Assembly (NCBI GenBank): GCA_002386525.1
Contig: DGIS01000025.1
Span: 670,086-734,085 of the forward strand
Length of the DNA stretch: 64,000 bases
Reading direction: 5' to 3'
Source of the DNA: Sphingobacterium sp. UBA4616
GTDB taxonomy: Bacteria > Bacteroidota > Bacteroidia > Sphingobacteriales > Sphingobacteriaceae
Numbering within the stretch: position 1 is the first letter of the stretch; each line of letters opens with the position of its first letter. The translations under genes and the position numbers were made by a program. The notes under the pieces are model-generated. The model saw only the letters and a list, made by a program, of their open reading frames with translations. It searched no databases and had not been told where the DNA came from. Below, one piece after another: positions 52,770 through 62,370 of this stretch.

Positions 52770-55709
52770 TCAATATCCAAATATTTCATCAAGAGTTAAT
52801 TTTTTAACATTTCCCAACCCAGACATCAGGCCTTCATTTAGGTCCTTTTCATCGCCTACAATGCAATAGATATACGGTTTATGACTGATATTATCGTTAT
52901 GGAATGCTTTTAGATCTGAAAATGTCAGCTGAGGAAGCTTCTCAAAAATTATCTTTCTAGCATCTTCTGTAAGTCCACGACGTTGTGCGGCCAAATAGCT
53001 GGAAAGAATGCCTGCGCCAGTAATCCGTTCACTTGCCAACGACTTTAGTAAATTGGTGCGAATTGATTCTAGTCCTACCTTTGATTCTGGAAGCTCATTC
53101 AAAAGCTCATTCATACCGCTAACGGCATCTTTAAACTTATCAGATTGTGTTCCTATATACGCGCCCACCATACCGTGATTTTGCTTCTTTTGAGGCTGTC
53201 CATAGTAAGCATAAGTGGTGTAGGCCAAAGCTTTGGATTCACGCAGCGTTTGAAAAACAATACTTCCCATGCCGCCTCCAAAATAACCGTTGAAGAAAGC
53301 CACTGTAGGTATTTGGTTTTTATCAAATAATCCGGAATTACGAACCCAGAAAACTTCTGCCTGCTTCATCGCATACTGGGCAAACAAGACTTTATTTTCG
53401 TTTGTAGGCTTTTCCTCAAATTCTATACCTTTCTCAATCGCTGAATAAGGTAAATCATGTTGTTTTAAAGGTTTCAGATTTTTCACTAGATCAGTCACCT
53501 CTTGGGGGCCATAATATAGGATGCGATGTTTGGCATTTGCTAGATGATGTAACACAGCTACGAGTTCAGATGCCTTCAATCCGTCAAGTTCCTGATCGGT
53601 ATAGGTGTAGTTAAATGGATTTTTGGCTCCATAACGTGCATACGCTTTTAATCCTTCCATGATGGATGCCTTATTCTCCTTGGCATTAGCCCGCGACTTT
53701 TTGACGCGTTCAATATATGCTTTGAACGCCCCCTCGTCTACCACGCAATTGTGCATAAGATCGTGCAACAGGGCAATGGATGCTGCGAAATTACTATTCA
53801 TCCCTGAAACAGAAACGCTACTTTCTTCATTTCCCGAAGAGACCGAAAAGTCTGATGCCAATTTGTAGAATGCCTTGCTAAAGTCTTCGCTACTCTTATC
53901 TTTGGTACCCAAAAACTCCAAATATCCCACCGCAAGGCTTAATAATTTATTATCCCAGCTTCCAAAATCAAAATGATAGGTAAGGCTAAACAACTCATTA
54001 TTTTTATTTTGAACGGCCAACACATCGATATCTTTCAATTTTGCTGTTGACATATCTTTTGCAAAATCAATCCATTTAGGTTTGATATCCTGCTCAGGCA
54101 TCGCGTTAATCTGCTTCAAAAAGGCGGATTCAACATTTCGGTTAACAGTAATCGGCGTAATAGTCGGTTTCAATACTTTATCCACCTTGTCATCCTGTCC
54201 TTTTTGTTTATAGACAGCAACATAGTTCGCATCAGAAAGATACTTATTGGCAAAACGTACGATATCTTCTTTAGTAATTTTTGATAATCGATCGGTATAA
54301 CCCAATTCTTTTGCCCAATCAATCTCCGATGTGAAGCCTGACATGAGCTGCTCCGCAGTGCTACTATAGTTATCGAATAACTTGATCTGCGCTTTCTTTT
54401 CATTATTAACGATTGAGATCAGCAAGTCATCTGAAAACTGCCCTTTTCGCAATTTATCAAGCTCGCTCAGCAATAAGTTTTTGACATCATCCAGGCTTTG
54501 TCCGGCACCGGGGTTCCCCTGAAGTATCAACATCGAATAATCTTTCAATACGTAGGGAAATGCACCTGCACCCAATAATTTCTGTGATTTAACTAGATTT
54601 AGGTCAATCAATCCCGCGGATCCATTGGTCAGCACATTTGCCATAAGATTCAGCATTTGCGCATCAGGATCAGCCGCCCCTGGAAAACGAAATCCCATCA
54701 GCAGATATTCCGCTGTAGGTCCCATGACAGTTCTAGTAACGGGACTCGTAATCGCTTGTTCCTTTTCAAAAGTGTAGGCTGGAACAGCTTTAGGTTTCAT
54801 TGTGGAAAACGACTTGTCAATACGTTGAATAACATCGTTGGGATTGAAATCACCCGACATAATCACGCCCATATTATTGGGCACATAATAGGTCGTGTAA
54901 TATTCCCGTATTGCTTTTAGCGAAGGGTTTTTAAGGTGTTCTACAGAGCCCAATACCGTTTGTTTTCCATAATTATTTTTCGGAAACATGGCCGCAAAAA
55001 TAGTTTCTATAGCTTTTCTATTGTCGTTATCCAGACTGATATTTTTCTCTTCATAGACGGATTCCAGCTCGGTATGGAATAAACGCAGTATGGGATTCCT
55101 GAAGCGTTCGGCCTGAACCGTTAAATATTTGTCGAGCACATTATTGGGAATGTCTTCCACATAGACGGTCTGTTCAAAAGATGTAAATGCATTGGTTCCC
55201 TTGGAGCCCATACTACTCATCAGCTTGTCGTACTCATTCGGAATCGCATACTTAGCTGCTTCACCGGATACGCGATCAATTTCTTTATAGATCGCCGCCC
55301 GCTCATTAGCATCCGTTGTATGATTATATTTCTCATACAGATTGTCAACCTGATCCAACAATGGTTTTTCTTTCGACCAATCGAGACTACCAAATTTGTC
55401 GGTACCCTTAAAAAGCATATGTTCAAGATAATGCGCCAATCCGGTATGGTCTTTAGGATCTGTTTTACTTCCAGCCTTGGTCGCGATGTATGCTTGAATA
55501 CGAGGCTGTTTGTTATTCGGGCTGAGGATGACAGTGAGACCGTTTTTAAGTTTGTAGAAACGGGTACGAACGGGATCGTTGGTCACATACTTATAGGCAT
55601 ATCCACCTTCAGTGGAATCTTTCCATACATATTTATCTACCTGGGCCTGGATGCCGGTCGTAATGAACAATAGCGAAATAAAGGCTATTGTTTTAAATTT
55701 TCTATTCAT
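52770..55709 (-). CDS. M16-family zinc metallopeptidase (pitrilysin-like), exported
   Basis: ATG 55709 gives MNRKFKTIAFISLLFITTGIQAQ, a cleavable signal; the TTG at 55736 is rejected. The active site HYLEH (His93, Glu96, His97 from this start) and downstream Glu in ESVYEEKNISLDND form the HxxEH...E zinc site of the amino half. The carboxy half is the inactive M16C partner. At 979 residues it is a full-length two-lobe enzyme. It probably degrades peptides in the periplasm. Confidence 0.95.
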   Translation of the reverse strand: MNRKFKTIAFISLLFITTGIQAQVDKYVWKDSTEGGYAYKYVTNDPVRTRFYKLKNGLTVILSPNNKQPRIQAYIATKAGSKTDPKDHTGLAHYLEHMLFKGTDKFGSLDWSKEKPLLDQVDNLYEKYNHTTDANERAAIYKEIDRVSGEAAKYAIPNEYDKLMSSMGSKGTNAFTSFEQTVYVEDIPNNVLDKYLTVQAERFRNPILRLFHTELESVYEEKNISLDNDNRKAIETIFAAMFPKNNYGKQTVLGSVEHLKNPSLKAIREYYTTYYVPNNMGVIMSGDFNPNDVIQRIDKSFSTMKPKAVPAYTFEKEQAITSPVTRTVMGPTAEYLLMGFRFPGAADPDAQMLNLMANVLTNGSAGLIDLNLVKSQKLLGAGAFPYVLKDYSMLILQGNPGAGQSLDDVKNLLLSELDKLRKGQFSDDLLISIVNNEKKAQIKLFDNYSSTAEQLMSGFTSEIDWAKELGYTDRLSKITKEDIVRFANKYLSDANYVAVYKQKGQDDKVDKVLKPTITPITVNRNVESAFLKQINAMPEQDIKPKWIDFAKDMSTAKLKDIDVLAVQNKNNELFSLTYHFDFGSWDNKLLSLAVGYLEFLGTKDKSSEDFSKAFYKLASDFSVSSGNEESSVSVSGMNSNFAASIALLHDLMHNCVVDEGAFKAYIERVKKSRANAKENKASIMEGLKAYARYGAKNPFNYTYTDQELDGLKASELVAVLHHLANAKHRILYYGPQEVTDLVKNLKPLKQHDLPYSAIEKGIEFEEKPTNENKVLFAQYAMKQAEVFWVRNSGLFDKNQIPTVAFFNGYFGGGMGSIVFQTLRESKALAYTTYAYYGQPQKKQNHGMVGAYIGTQSDKFKDAVSGMNELLNELPESKVGLESIRTNLLKSLASERITGAGILSSYLAAQRRGLTEDARKIIFEKLPQLTFSDLKAFHNDNISHKPYIYCIVGDEKDLNEGLMSGLGNVKKLTLDEIFGY

Positions 55710-56012
55710 AATTGGACGTGATTTTTTAATTGACAACTTAAGGCAACTATCTATACAAGATTATTTACAGCAATAATCAAAATTAGCAGCCACAAACACA
55801 AACACCCTTTAATAATTCAAGAAAAAAATCTCAAAAACACCACATAGACGAGAAAAAAAAACAAAAATAGCAGTATTTAACCTTACCCCCATTCATTTTT
55901 TTTGTTTAGAAGTCATTATATCATATGCAACATTCTTTCGCAAAGATCGACTAACTAGTAGCTACTAATTAAAACTATCGTCATCAAAGCTTAGCGTAAG
56001 AAACTTAAATTT

Positions 56013-58478
56013 ATGAATGTACTAAAACAAATTTTTCTGCTTGTTCCATATCTACTCTTCTTCTCTCTATCTCATGGTTCACATCATACAGCTTCTACGG
56101 CCATCATCAATGCTGATGATTCGACTTTTAGTGTTAAGGGCAAAATAGTGGATTCAATTACCAATGAAGCGGTTCATCTAGCTTCAATATACCTATATGA
56201 GCGTACAAGTGATAAGGCTCCAATAAAAGCAACGATGACAAATGAAACCGGTGACTTCCAACTGAGGCACAGCACTTCGTTTTACATGACAATAAGCTAT
56301 ATGGGATTTCAGCCACAGACCAAAAGAATTGAGCGTATGAATGCGAGCGATATCAATATTGGTATAATAAGACTGCAAAAAATTGAAAATAAGCTTGAAG
56401 AGGTGGCCGTTTCTTCAAAAAAGCCTACGCTGGAACTTATTGTCGGCGGATATAAATTTAACACCGACAACAATGTCATCGGAAACAACACAAACATGGC
56501 AGAGCTGCTCAAGCAGGTGCCCGGATTGACTGTGGACGAGCTGGAAGGTAAATTACAATTGCTTGGAAAGGGGGCCACAGTGTTGGTTAACGGCCGAAAA
56601 GTCAATATGGGTGGTCGGGATCTATTAAATTACCTAAAATCCCTGCCGAGCAACGATGTCCTCTCAGTTAATGTGCTTACAAGTCCGGGCGCAGCCTACG
56701 ATTCATCCGGTGATGGTGGGATCGTAGATATCAGACTTAAGAAAAATAACATTCTGGGTTTCTTTGGTTCTGCCAGTGCCAGTATTTCTACACTTTGGGG
56801 CACAGAAGAATCAATGAATCTTAATCTTAGAAAAAATAAGTTTGAAGTTTCATTGGGGTATAATTTTTCATACAATGAAGACCAACATAGACGAAATGAT
56901 CTCGTAAAAAACTACTACTTACCGGATTCAAGTTATCTCTATAGGCAAGAGCAGATTAGCCATAGATCCCAACGGACGCATTCAATCAAAACCAATACAC
57001 TTTATCATATTGATTCGACGAGCACACTTTCTTTTAATTATTGGTACGCTTACTTTTATGGAAAATTTCCAAACGAACGCGACGCTGCTGTCTATAATCA
57101 GAAAGATGAGTTTCAAAGAAGAATTGAACAACGTGATTTAATTTTTTTAGACAATCATTTCCATATCGTCGATCTTATTTATGATAAAAATTTTGAAAAT
57201 AAAAAGAAGCTCTCGATTGGTCTGAATTATTCTACCTATTCCAATGAGAATAATACGTCATTTTGGAGAAAGGCTTATAATTTTTCTGGCATCGGAATAA
57301 ATTCATCAGAAAACAATAGTAGAAATTTTATCACGACCAGACCCTATGAAATCTGGACATTCAATGCTGATTATATAAATAACATTGGAAAGGACATCGA
57401 TCTAAAATTTGGGACAAAATACAACAGAGCAAATACCAAAAGCTACTTTAAGGATTTAGCAACAAATGGAAATATAGCAGGTACAGAAGGAAATAAGGAA
57501 GATGAACTCCAATATAACGAGAGGATACTTGCCGCTTATGCTACGATGAGCGGTAAACATAAAGGCTTCTCGTTCGATGTGGGTTTGCGACTGGAATCAT
57601 TCGACTATTCACTGCGATCCGTTTCAAGAAGCGAACAGATAAAAGATAATTATATTAATTTATTTTCCAATTTTAATATTCGACATAATTTAGATGAGAA
57701 AAACAGTATTTCTTTATCGGGGAATAGAAGAATTGAACGGCCAGGTTACAACATGCTCAATCCATTTGCAATAACAAATAATCCGATCTATTTTACCAAT
57801 GGCAACATTTATTTAAAGCCTTATTTTGCCAATAGACTGGATCTCCAATATTCATATAAACTGAATGACAACCACTCCATCTTACTCTCTTTATATGGAA
57901 ACTCTTCAAACAATATGTTTGCGTATGTGTCGAGATACAATCAAGAGGTGGCAAGTCCAGAGTTTAACTATTATAATGATTATAATCAGCAACAGATTGG
58001 AGGCTATCTCATGTTGCAAAACAAATTTGGAAGCAAGGTGAATATCAGCACCTACCTATCGCTTCAACGTCCGACGTTCAAATCGAACAATGCAGAAGAT
58101 ATTTTGTTACCCGGAAGCCTAAACTTCAACGGCTCAATCAATACTTTTATCCATATATTCCCAAAGACTACGGTTCAAATACTTGGCTTTTATGCTTCGG
58201 TACGCAATAGTTTCCAAATGAAATATGGCCCCTCAGGATATATAACGACTGGGTTGCAACAAAAAGTACTTAAAGACAAGCTGAACATATCCTTAACTAT
58301 TGAAGATATTTTTAACTTACAAAAATTTCCTATTTCCAGTTTAGGTAACGCAATTGCAATAGCGTCAATAAACAAATTATCATCAAGATATGCAAAAGTA
58401 AGTGTGAGTTACAATTTTGGAAAGACCTTCTCCATTAAACAGACAAAAAAAATGGAAAAGGATTCGAGAATAAATTAG
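56013..58478 (+). CDS. TonB-dependent receptor-like outer-membrane protein (OMP_b-brl_3 type)
   Basis: An 821-residue outer-membrane protein: signal QIFLLVPYLLFFSLSHG, a carboxypeptidase-regulatory-like domain (VKGKIVDSITNEAVHLASIYLYE, TNETGDFQL), a plug (MAELLKQVPGLTVDELEG, ATVLVNGRKVNMGGRDLLNYLKSLP, GAAYDSSGDGGIVDIRLKK) and a long barrel ending KVSVSYNFGKTFSIK. It belongs to the OMP_b-brl_3 group, which lacks a SusD partner. Ligand unknown. Confidence 0.92.
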   Translation: MNVLKQIFLLVPYLLFFSLSHGSHHTASTAIINADDSTFSVKGKIVDSITNEAVHLASIYLYERTSDKAPIKATMTNETGDFQLRHSTSFYMTISYMGFQPQTKRIERMNASDINIGIIRLQKIENKLEEVAVSSKKPTLELIVGGYKFNTDNNVIGNNTNMAELLKQVPGLTVDELEGKLQLLGKGATVLVNGRKVNMGGRDLLNYLKSLPSNDVLSVNVLTSPGAAYDSSGDGGIVDIRLKKNNILGFFGSASASISTLWGTEESMNLNLRKNKFEVSLGYNFSYNEDQHRRNDLVKNYYLPDSSYLYRQEQISHRSQRTHSIKTNTLYHIDSTSTLSFNYWYAYFYGKFPNERDAAVYNQKDEFQRRIEQRDLIFLDNHFHIVDLIYDKNFENKKKLSIGLNYSTYSNENNTSFWRKAYNFSGIGINSSENNSRNFITTRPYEIWTFNADYINNIGKDIDLKFGTKYNRANTKSYFKDLATNGNIAGTEGNKEDELQYNERILAAYATMSGKHKGFSFDVGLRLESFDYSLRSVSRSEQIKDNYINLFSNFNIRHNLDEKNSISLSGNRRIERPGYNMLNPFAITNNPIYFTNGNIYLKPYFANRLDLQYSYKLNDNHSILLSLYGNSSNNMFAYVSRYNQEVASPEFNYYNDYNQQQIGGYLMLQNKFGSKVNISTYLSLQRPTFKSNNAEDILLPGSLNFNGSINTFIHIFPKTTVQILGFYASVRNSFQMKYGPSGYITTGLQQKVLKDKLNISLTIEDIFNLQKFPISSLGNAIAIASINKLSSRYAKVSVSYNFGKTFSIKQTKKMEKDSRIN

Positions 58479-58515
58479 CATGTGCGTAAACAGGAGTGAC
58501 AACCGGGCAGTAAAA

Positions 58516-58531
58516 CTACACTCAAGTGTAG
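58516..58531. terminator. Small hairpin after the receptor gene
   Basis: CTACAC-tcaa-GTGTAG, six-bp arms and a tetraloop, followed by a moderately T-rich stretch, 37 bp after the receptor stop. Confidence 0.35.
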
Positions 58532-58758
58532 CTTAATTTAGCATAAACTCCAATATTTTTGATCGATATAACAACCGATACCAAATGAAACGCGCAAAAG
58601 AAATGAATACCAAACAAGATGCTCTACCTATTAATCTGTTCACCTTTAAACCGTACTAAACATTTTTTTATCGCAATGTTGTATTTTAGTAATAGGAAAA
58701 CTTCTTCCACGTCTGCGAAATATGTCTCGTTACCAGTATCAACCAAAAAAACACTGAT

Positions 58759-59472
58759 ATGAACTGTAAAAACTGTGGAGCTACCATTGCTTCTAAATTC
58801 TGTCCAGATTGTGGTCAACCAGCGGTTCTTAAAAGAATAGATGCCCACTACATTGCTCATGAAATTGAGCATGTACTTCATTTTGAACGGGGTATATTGT
58901 ATACGATTAAAGAACTTATTGTCACTCCCGGCCAAAATGTAAAAAAATACATTTCGGAAAATAGGAGCCGGCTAGTCAAACCGATTATTTTTATCATTGT
59001 GACTTCGTTGATCTACTCCATTATTACTCACTTTTTTCATGTCGAAGACAAATATGTATTTTACAACGAAGCTAAACCGTCCACTACTGGAGTGCTATTT
59101 CAATGGGTGCAGGGACATTATGGTTATGCCAACCTTATCATGGGTATGTTTATTGCTTCGTGGATTCAACTATTTTTCAAAAAGTACAATTACAACTTTT
59201 TTGAAATATTGATCTTATTATGCTTCGTCATGGGAATGGGCATGCTTATTTATGCCGTGTTTTCCATTTTGCAGGGTGTTACTCATATGCGCATAGCTAA
59301 TGTTGGTGGCGTTGTCGGCATCTTATATTGCTCTTGGGCAATAGGACAATTCTTCGACGCTAAAAGGGCAGGAAATTATTTGAAAGCACTGGCTGCCTAT
59401 ATTTTAGGATTAATCACATTTTCAATAATGGTACTTCTATTGGGTTTAACCATCGATTACATTATTGGTTAA
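58759..59472 (+). CDS. DUF3667-domain membrane protein
   Basis: A 237-residue protein with an amino zinc ribbon (NCKNCGATIASKFCPDCGQ), the DUF3667 block LHFERGILYTIKELIVTPGQNVKKYI, and five or so membrane segments (PIIFIIVTSLIYSII, ILILLCFVMGMGMLIYAVF, AAYILGLITFSIMVLLLG). DUF3667 proteins are found almost only in Bacteroidota; their role is unknown. Confidence 0.92.
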   Translation: MNCKNCGATIASKFCPDCGQPAVLKRIDAHYIAHEIEHVLHFERGILYTIKELIVTPGQNVKKYISENRSRLVKPIIFIIVTSLIYSIITHFFHVEDKYVFYNEAKPSTTGVLFQWVQGHYGYANLIMGMFIASWIQLFFKKYNYNFFEILILLCFVMGMGMLIYAVFSILQGVTHMRIANVGGVVGILYCSWAIGQFFDAKRAGNYLKALAAYILGLITFSIMVLLLGLTIDYIIG

Positions 59473-59567
59473 AGTTACGGCTTTGCTATGCGGTCAGGGC
59501 TAGCGTATCCAGCAGCCCTGTTTGCATTTTATATGATTTCAATGTCGAAGGAATAATTTGCAACGTA

Positions 59568-59936
59568 TTACACTTGCTTTTCCATCAGTTTTCTATGTTT
59601 ACCGCCCCAATTACTCAATTGCGACCAAATAGGTACTAATTCCTCAGCAATTGCTATCAGTTCATAATCTACTCTAGGAGGTACTTCGGCATATACAGTT
59701 CGGCTGATAAGCCCCTCCTTTTCAAGTTCCCTTAACTGTAATGTAAGCATGCGTTCGGTGATGCCGTTAATTCTGTCACGAAGTTCGCTGAAACGTAATT
59801 TTCCTCCCTCCAATTTACATAAGATCAATAATTTCCACCGCCCTCCAAGCATACAAACGGCGTATGTCAGATCGCATCCTTCTACGATAGCTTTCTCATT
59901 TTGCATATTAGTTGAGTTCTCTTTTCTCTTTCCCAT
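59568..59936 (-). CDS. HxlR-family transcriptional regulator
   Basis: A 122-residue winged-helix regulator: CDLTYAVCMLGGRWKLLILCKLEGGKLRFSELRDRINGITERMLTLQLRELE, wing RTVYAEVPPRVDYEL. One Cys near the start (EGCDLTYAVC) is the usual redox or electrophile sensor site of the family. Divergent from an HSL-type esterase and MFS exporter, which it probably controls through an inverted repeat at 59958-59980. Confidence 0.92.
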   Translation of the reverse strand: MGKRKENSTNMQNEKAIVEGCDLTYAVCMLGGRWKLLILCKLEGGKLRFSELRDRINGITERMLTLQLRELEKEGLISRTVYAEVPPRVDYELIAIAEELVPIWSQLSNWGGKHRKLMEKQV

Positions 59937-59957
59937 AACTTACAAATTTGTTCGTAT

Positions 59958-59980
59958 CACACAAATAGCTGCTTTGTGTG
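59958..59980. promoter_or_regulatory. Inverted repeat, candidate HxlR operator
   Basis: CACACAAA (59958-59965), 7-bp spacer, TTTGTGTG (59973-59980), between the HxlR and the esterase genes, 21 bp before the HxlR ATG. Differs in sequence from the palindrome of the first HxlR gene at 16226. Confidence 0.55.
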
Positions 59981-60027
59981 TAAATGTATCACTTCTGCTT
60001 AGTTTTACTCAAAATTGAAGATACAAT

Positions 60028-61029
60028 ATGAAAAAACTCATCGGAATATTTATAATATCAATGTTAATTTCTTGTAAAACGACAAAGACTATCACAATGC
60101 AAACAGTTAAATTTACGCCGGAAATCAGTAAAATCGTAGATGAACTCAGAAAGATTCATGTTTTTGACGGCAAAGACATTTTAGATATGAGCCGAAAAGG
60201 CTATGAGACTATGGCGATTCAGCTCGGTGGTAAAAAGGAAACGATCAGAGTAATCGAAGAATTTGATATTCCTAACGATGCCCACGCTATTCCTATCCGA
60301 ATCTATAGACCAAACGGAATGCAAATCCAAAAATCTTCCGCTATCATATTTCTTCATGGAGGTTGGTTTGTTTCGGGAAGTTTTGAAACACATGATGCTA
60401 TGGTTCGGCAATTAGCTAATGCAACAGGTGCCGCTATTATTTTTATCGACTATCGGCTAGCCCCAGAATACCCATTTCCGGCTGGACTTGATGATGCTCA
60501 TTTTGCCAGTGAATGGATTATTAAAAATGCAGATGATCTACATTTGGACAAGGACAAAATCGGTATCGTCGGCGACAGTGCAGGTGGTGCATTGGCTGCA
60601 AGTATTTCAACACAACTAGGCCAACAATTTAGATTTCAAGTGCTCATCTACCCTGCTGCAGATAATAGCCTGGATACACAGTCGTGGAAAGTCTATAAAG
60701 ACGGTCCTATCATTAACAGGGAGGAAGGTGTTAGGGCTTGGAACTGGTATCTGAATACCCCAGAGAAAAAAACAAATCCATTAGCAATCCCCATACGAAT
60801 AAAAGATTTTAAAACTACACCTCCGACACTGGTTTTATTAGCTGAACACGATCCGCTAAGGGATGAAGGATTAGTGTTGGCAGAAAACATGAAAGCCTAT
60901 GGAGTTCCTATCAAAACCCTGTTTTACAAAGAAATGACCCATGGTTTTATGCATATGGGTGCCCTATTAAAAGAAACGAAAGAAGCTATTGTCGACATCG
61001 CCGAATTTACAAAAGAACACACTCAATAA
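60028..61029 (+). CDS. HSL-family alpha/beta hydrolase (esterase), lipoprotein
   Basis: A 333-residue lipoprotein (signal LIGIFIISMLISC). Hormone-sensitive-lipase family: oxyanion-hole motif FLHGGWFVSG, nucleophile Ser184 in GDSAGGALA, acid Asp274 in AEHDPLRDEG and base His304 in MTHGFMHMG. It hydrolyses ester substrates, here probably in the periplasm. The MFS exporter starts 17 bp downstream, so the two are an operon; together they resemble a small detoxification unit under HxlR. Confidence 0.93.
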   Translation: MKKLIGIFIISMLISCKTTKTITMQTVKFTPEISKIVDELRKIHVFDGKDILDMSRKGYETMAIQLGGKKETIRVIEEFDIPNDAHAIPIRIYRPNGMQIQKSSAIIFLHGGWFVSGSFETHDAMVRQLANATGAAIIFIDYRLAPEYPFPAGLDDAHFASEWIIKNADDLHLDKDKIGIVGDSAGGALAASISTQLGQQFRFQVLIYPAADNSLDTQSWKVYKDGPIINREEGVRAWNWYLNTPEKKTNPLAIPIRIKDFKTTPPTLVLLAEHDPLRDEGLVLAENMKAYGVPIKTLFYKEMTHGFMHMGALLKETKEAIVDIAEFTKEHTQ

Positions 61030-61046
61030 ATCTCAACTGATTTTTC

Positions 61047-62204
61047 ATGAAAAAGTACGCATACATCGGGGCTTTAGGATTTTTAGCTATTATCACCACA
61101 GAATTTGGAATCATAGGCATACTACCCCAGCTCGCAGATTATTATCGTATAAGCATTGATGAAGCCGGATATCTACTAGGTGCTTTTGCATTGGTAATTG
61201 CCTTAACAGGACCTTTTATGACCTTATTTTCTTCCAGGTTCGAACGCAAAAGCGTCATGCTGTTGGCGATATCAATTTTTCTGCTTACTGGAATAGTTTC
61301 TTCCTTCGCTCCCCCTTTTTGGTTATTGATGTTGGTGAGAATTTTACCTGCATTTTTGCAACCTGTTTATATTGCTACAGCATTGTCAGTTGCGATAGCA
61401 CATGGCAATAAACAAAACGAGAACGAAATGATGAGTATTGTGTTTAGCGGTGTAGCGCTGGCTATGGTTACCACAGTGCCTTTCTCCACGTATGTTGCAA
61501 GCTATTTATCTTGGGAATACTCATTTATGGTACAAGCAGTCATTAGCTTCGTAGCACTAGTCGTTATCTACGTGCTTCTTCCTTCGATGCCTATAAAAGA
61601 GAAAAAATCTTATGGAAGCCAATTAAAAATATTGACCAAACCAAAGTTCATTGTTAGCACAGCGACGAATTTCTTTATGATTTCAGCCTGGTTTTCTACC
61701 TATAGCTACTTTGCTGACTACTTGAATAAAGCAAAGGATATGGATAGCACAATGATCAGTTACATGTTATTCGTGTTTGGAATGATTGGCATACTGGCAA
61801 ATTGGTCAGCAGGAAAAATGCTCAATAGAGATGTAAAATTTACGACTGCATTTTTTCTCTCAGGCACTATCTTAGTCCCTATACTATTAAACTTTTCTGG
61901 AGGTAATACCCTTGCAACAATTTTTGTCATCATTTTATGGGGCTTTCTCTATTCTCCAAGTTTTCTGAATGCGTCAACCTATATGATTTCTTCAGCGCCA
62001 GAAGCAATGGAATTTGCAAACAGTCTAGCTACATCATTTGGAAACTTAGGTATAACTGTGGGTACAACTATCGGAGGATGGATTATTGTTAACAAAGGTG
62101 TAGCCTATACTCCTTGGCTTACCTTAGTATTTGGTGCACTCGCTTATTTCATGGTATTATTTAGGGGATACCTGGAGAAAAAGGAGGCTAAAAAGTACGT
62201 GTAA
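61047..62204 (+). CDS. MFS transporter (DHA1 type, drug or sugar exporter)
   Basis: A 385-residue protein with about 12 membrane segments. The start MKKYAYIGALGFLAIITTEFGIIGILPQLADYYRISIDEAGYLLGAFAL and the loop RFERKSVMLLAISIFL are typical of DHA1/AraJ-like exporters. It follows the esterase gene by 17 bp. A product or toxic ester could be exported, but substrate is unknown. Confidence 0.93.
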   Translation: MKKYAYIGALGFLAIITTEFGIIGILPQLADYYRISIDEAGYLLGAFALVIALTGPFMTLFSSRFERKSVMLLAISIFLLTGIVSSFAPPFWLLMLVRILPAFLQPVYIATALSVAIAHGNKQNENEMMSIVFSGVALAMVTTVPFSTYVASYLSWEYSFMVQAVISFVALVVIYVLLPSMPIKEKKSYGSQLKILTKPKFIVSTATNFFMISAWFSTYSYFADYLNKAKDMDSTMISYMLFVFGMIGILANWSAGKMLNRDVKFTTAFFLSGTILVPILLNFSGGNTLATIFVIILWGFLYSPSFLNASTYMISSAPEAMEFANSLATSFGNLGITVGTTIGGWIIVNKGVAYTPWLTLVFGALAYFMVLFRGYLEKKEAKKYV

Positions 62205-62232
62205 AGACACGCTTTGGTGTAGCGTATATTTT

Positions 62233-62266
62233 CAGTTTGTCCGTTTAGATAATAACGGACAAACTG
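62233..62266. terminator. Strong hairpin after MFS gene
   Basis: CAGTTTGTCCGTT (62233-62245) pairs perfectly with AACGGACAAACTG (62254-62266), 8-bp loop. No long T run follows, but the 13-bp stem lies 28 bp after the exporter stop, as expected for a terminator. Confidence 0.65.
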
Positions 62267-62370
62267 GACTGCACCCAATCAAAATATTGCAGCTTAGCCA
62301 CTAGGTATAGAAAGAAGGTAAATATGTCTATGTCTGCGTCGACACAGCTTAATGATGGAACTAAGCTTGC

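Noticed and set aside
52561..52773. 70-codon minus-strand frame downstream of the M16 peptidase
   Set aside because: It spans the peptidase terminator hairpin and has no recognisable features.
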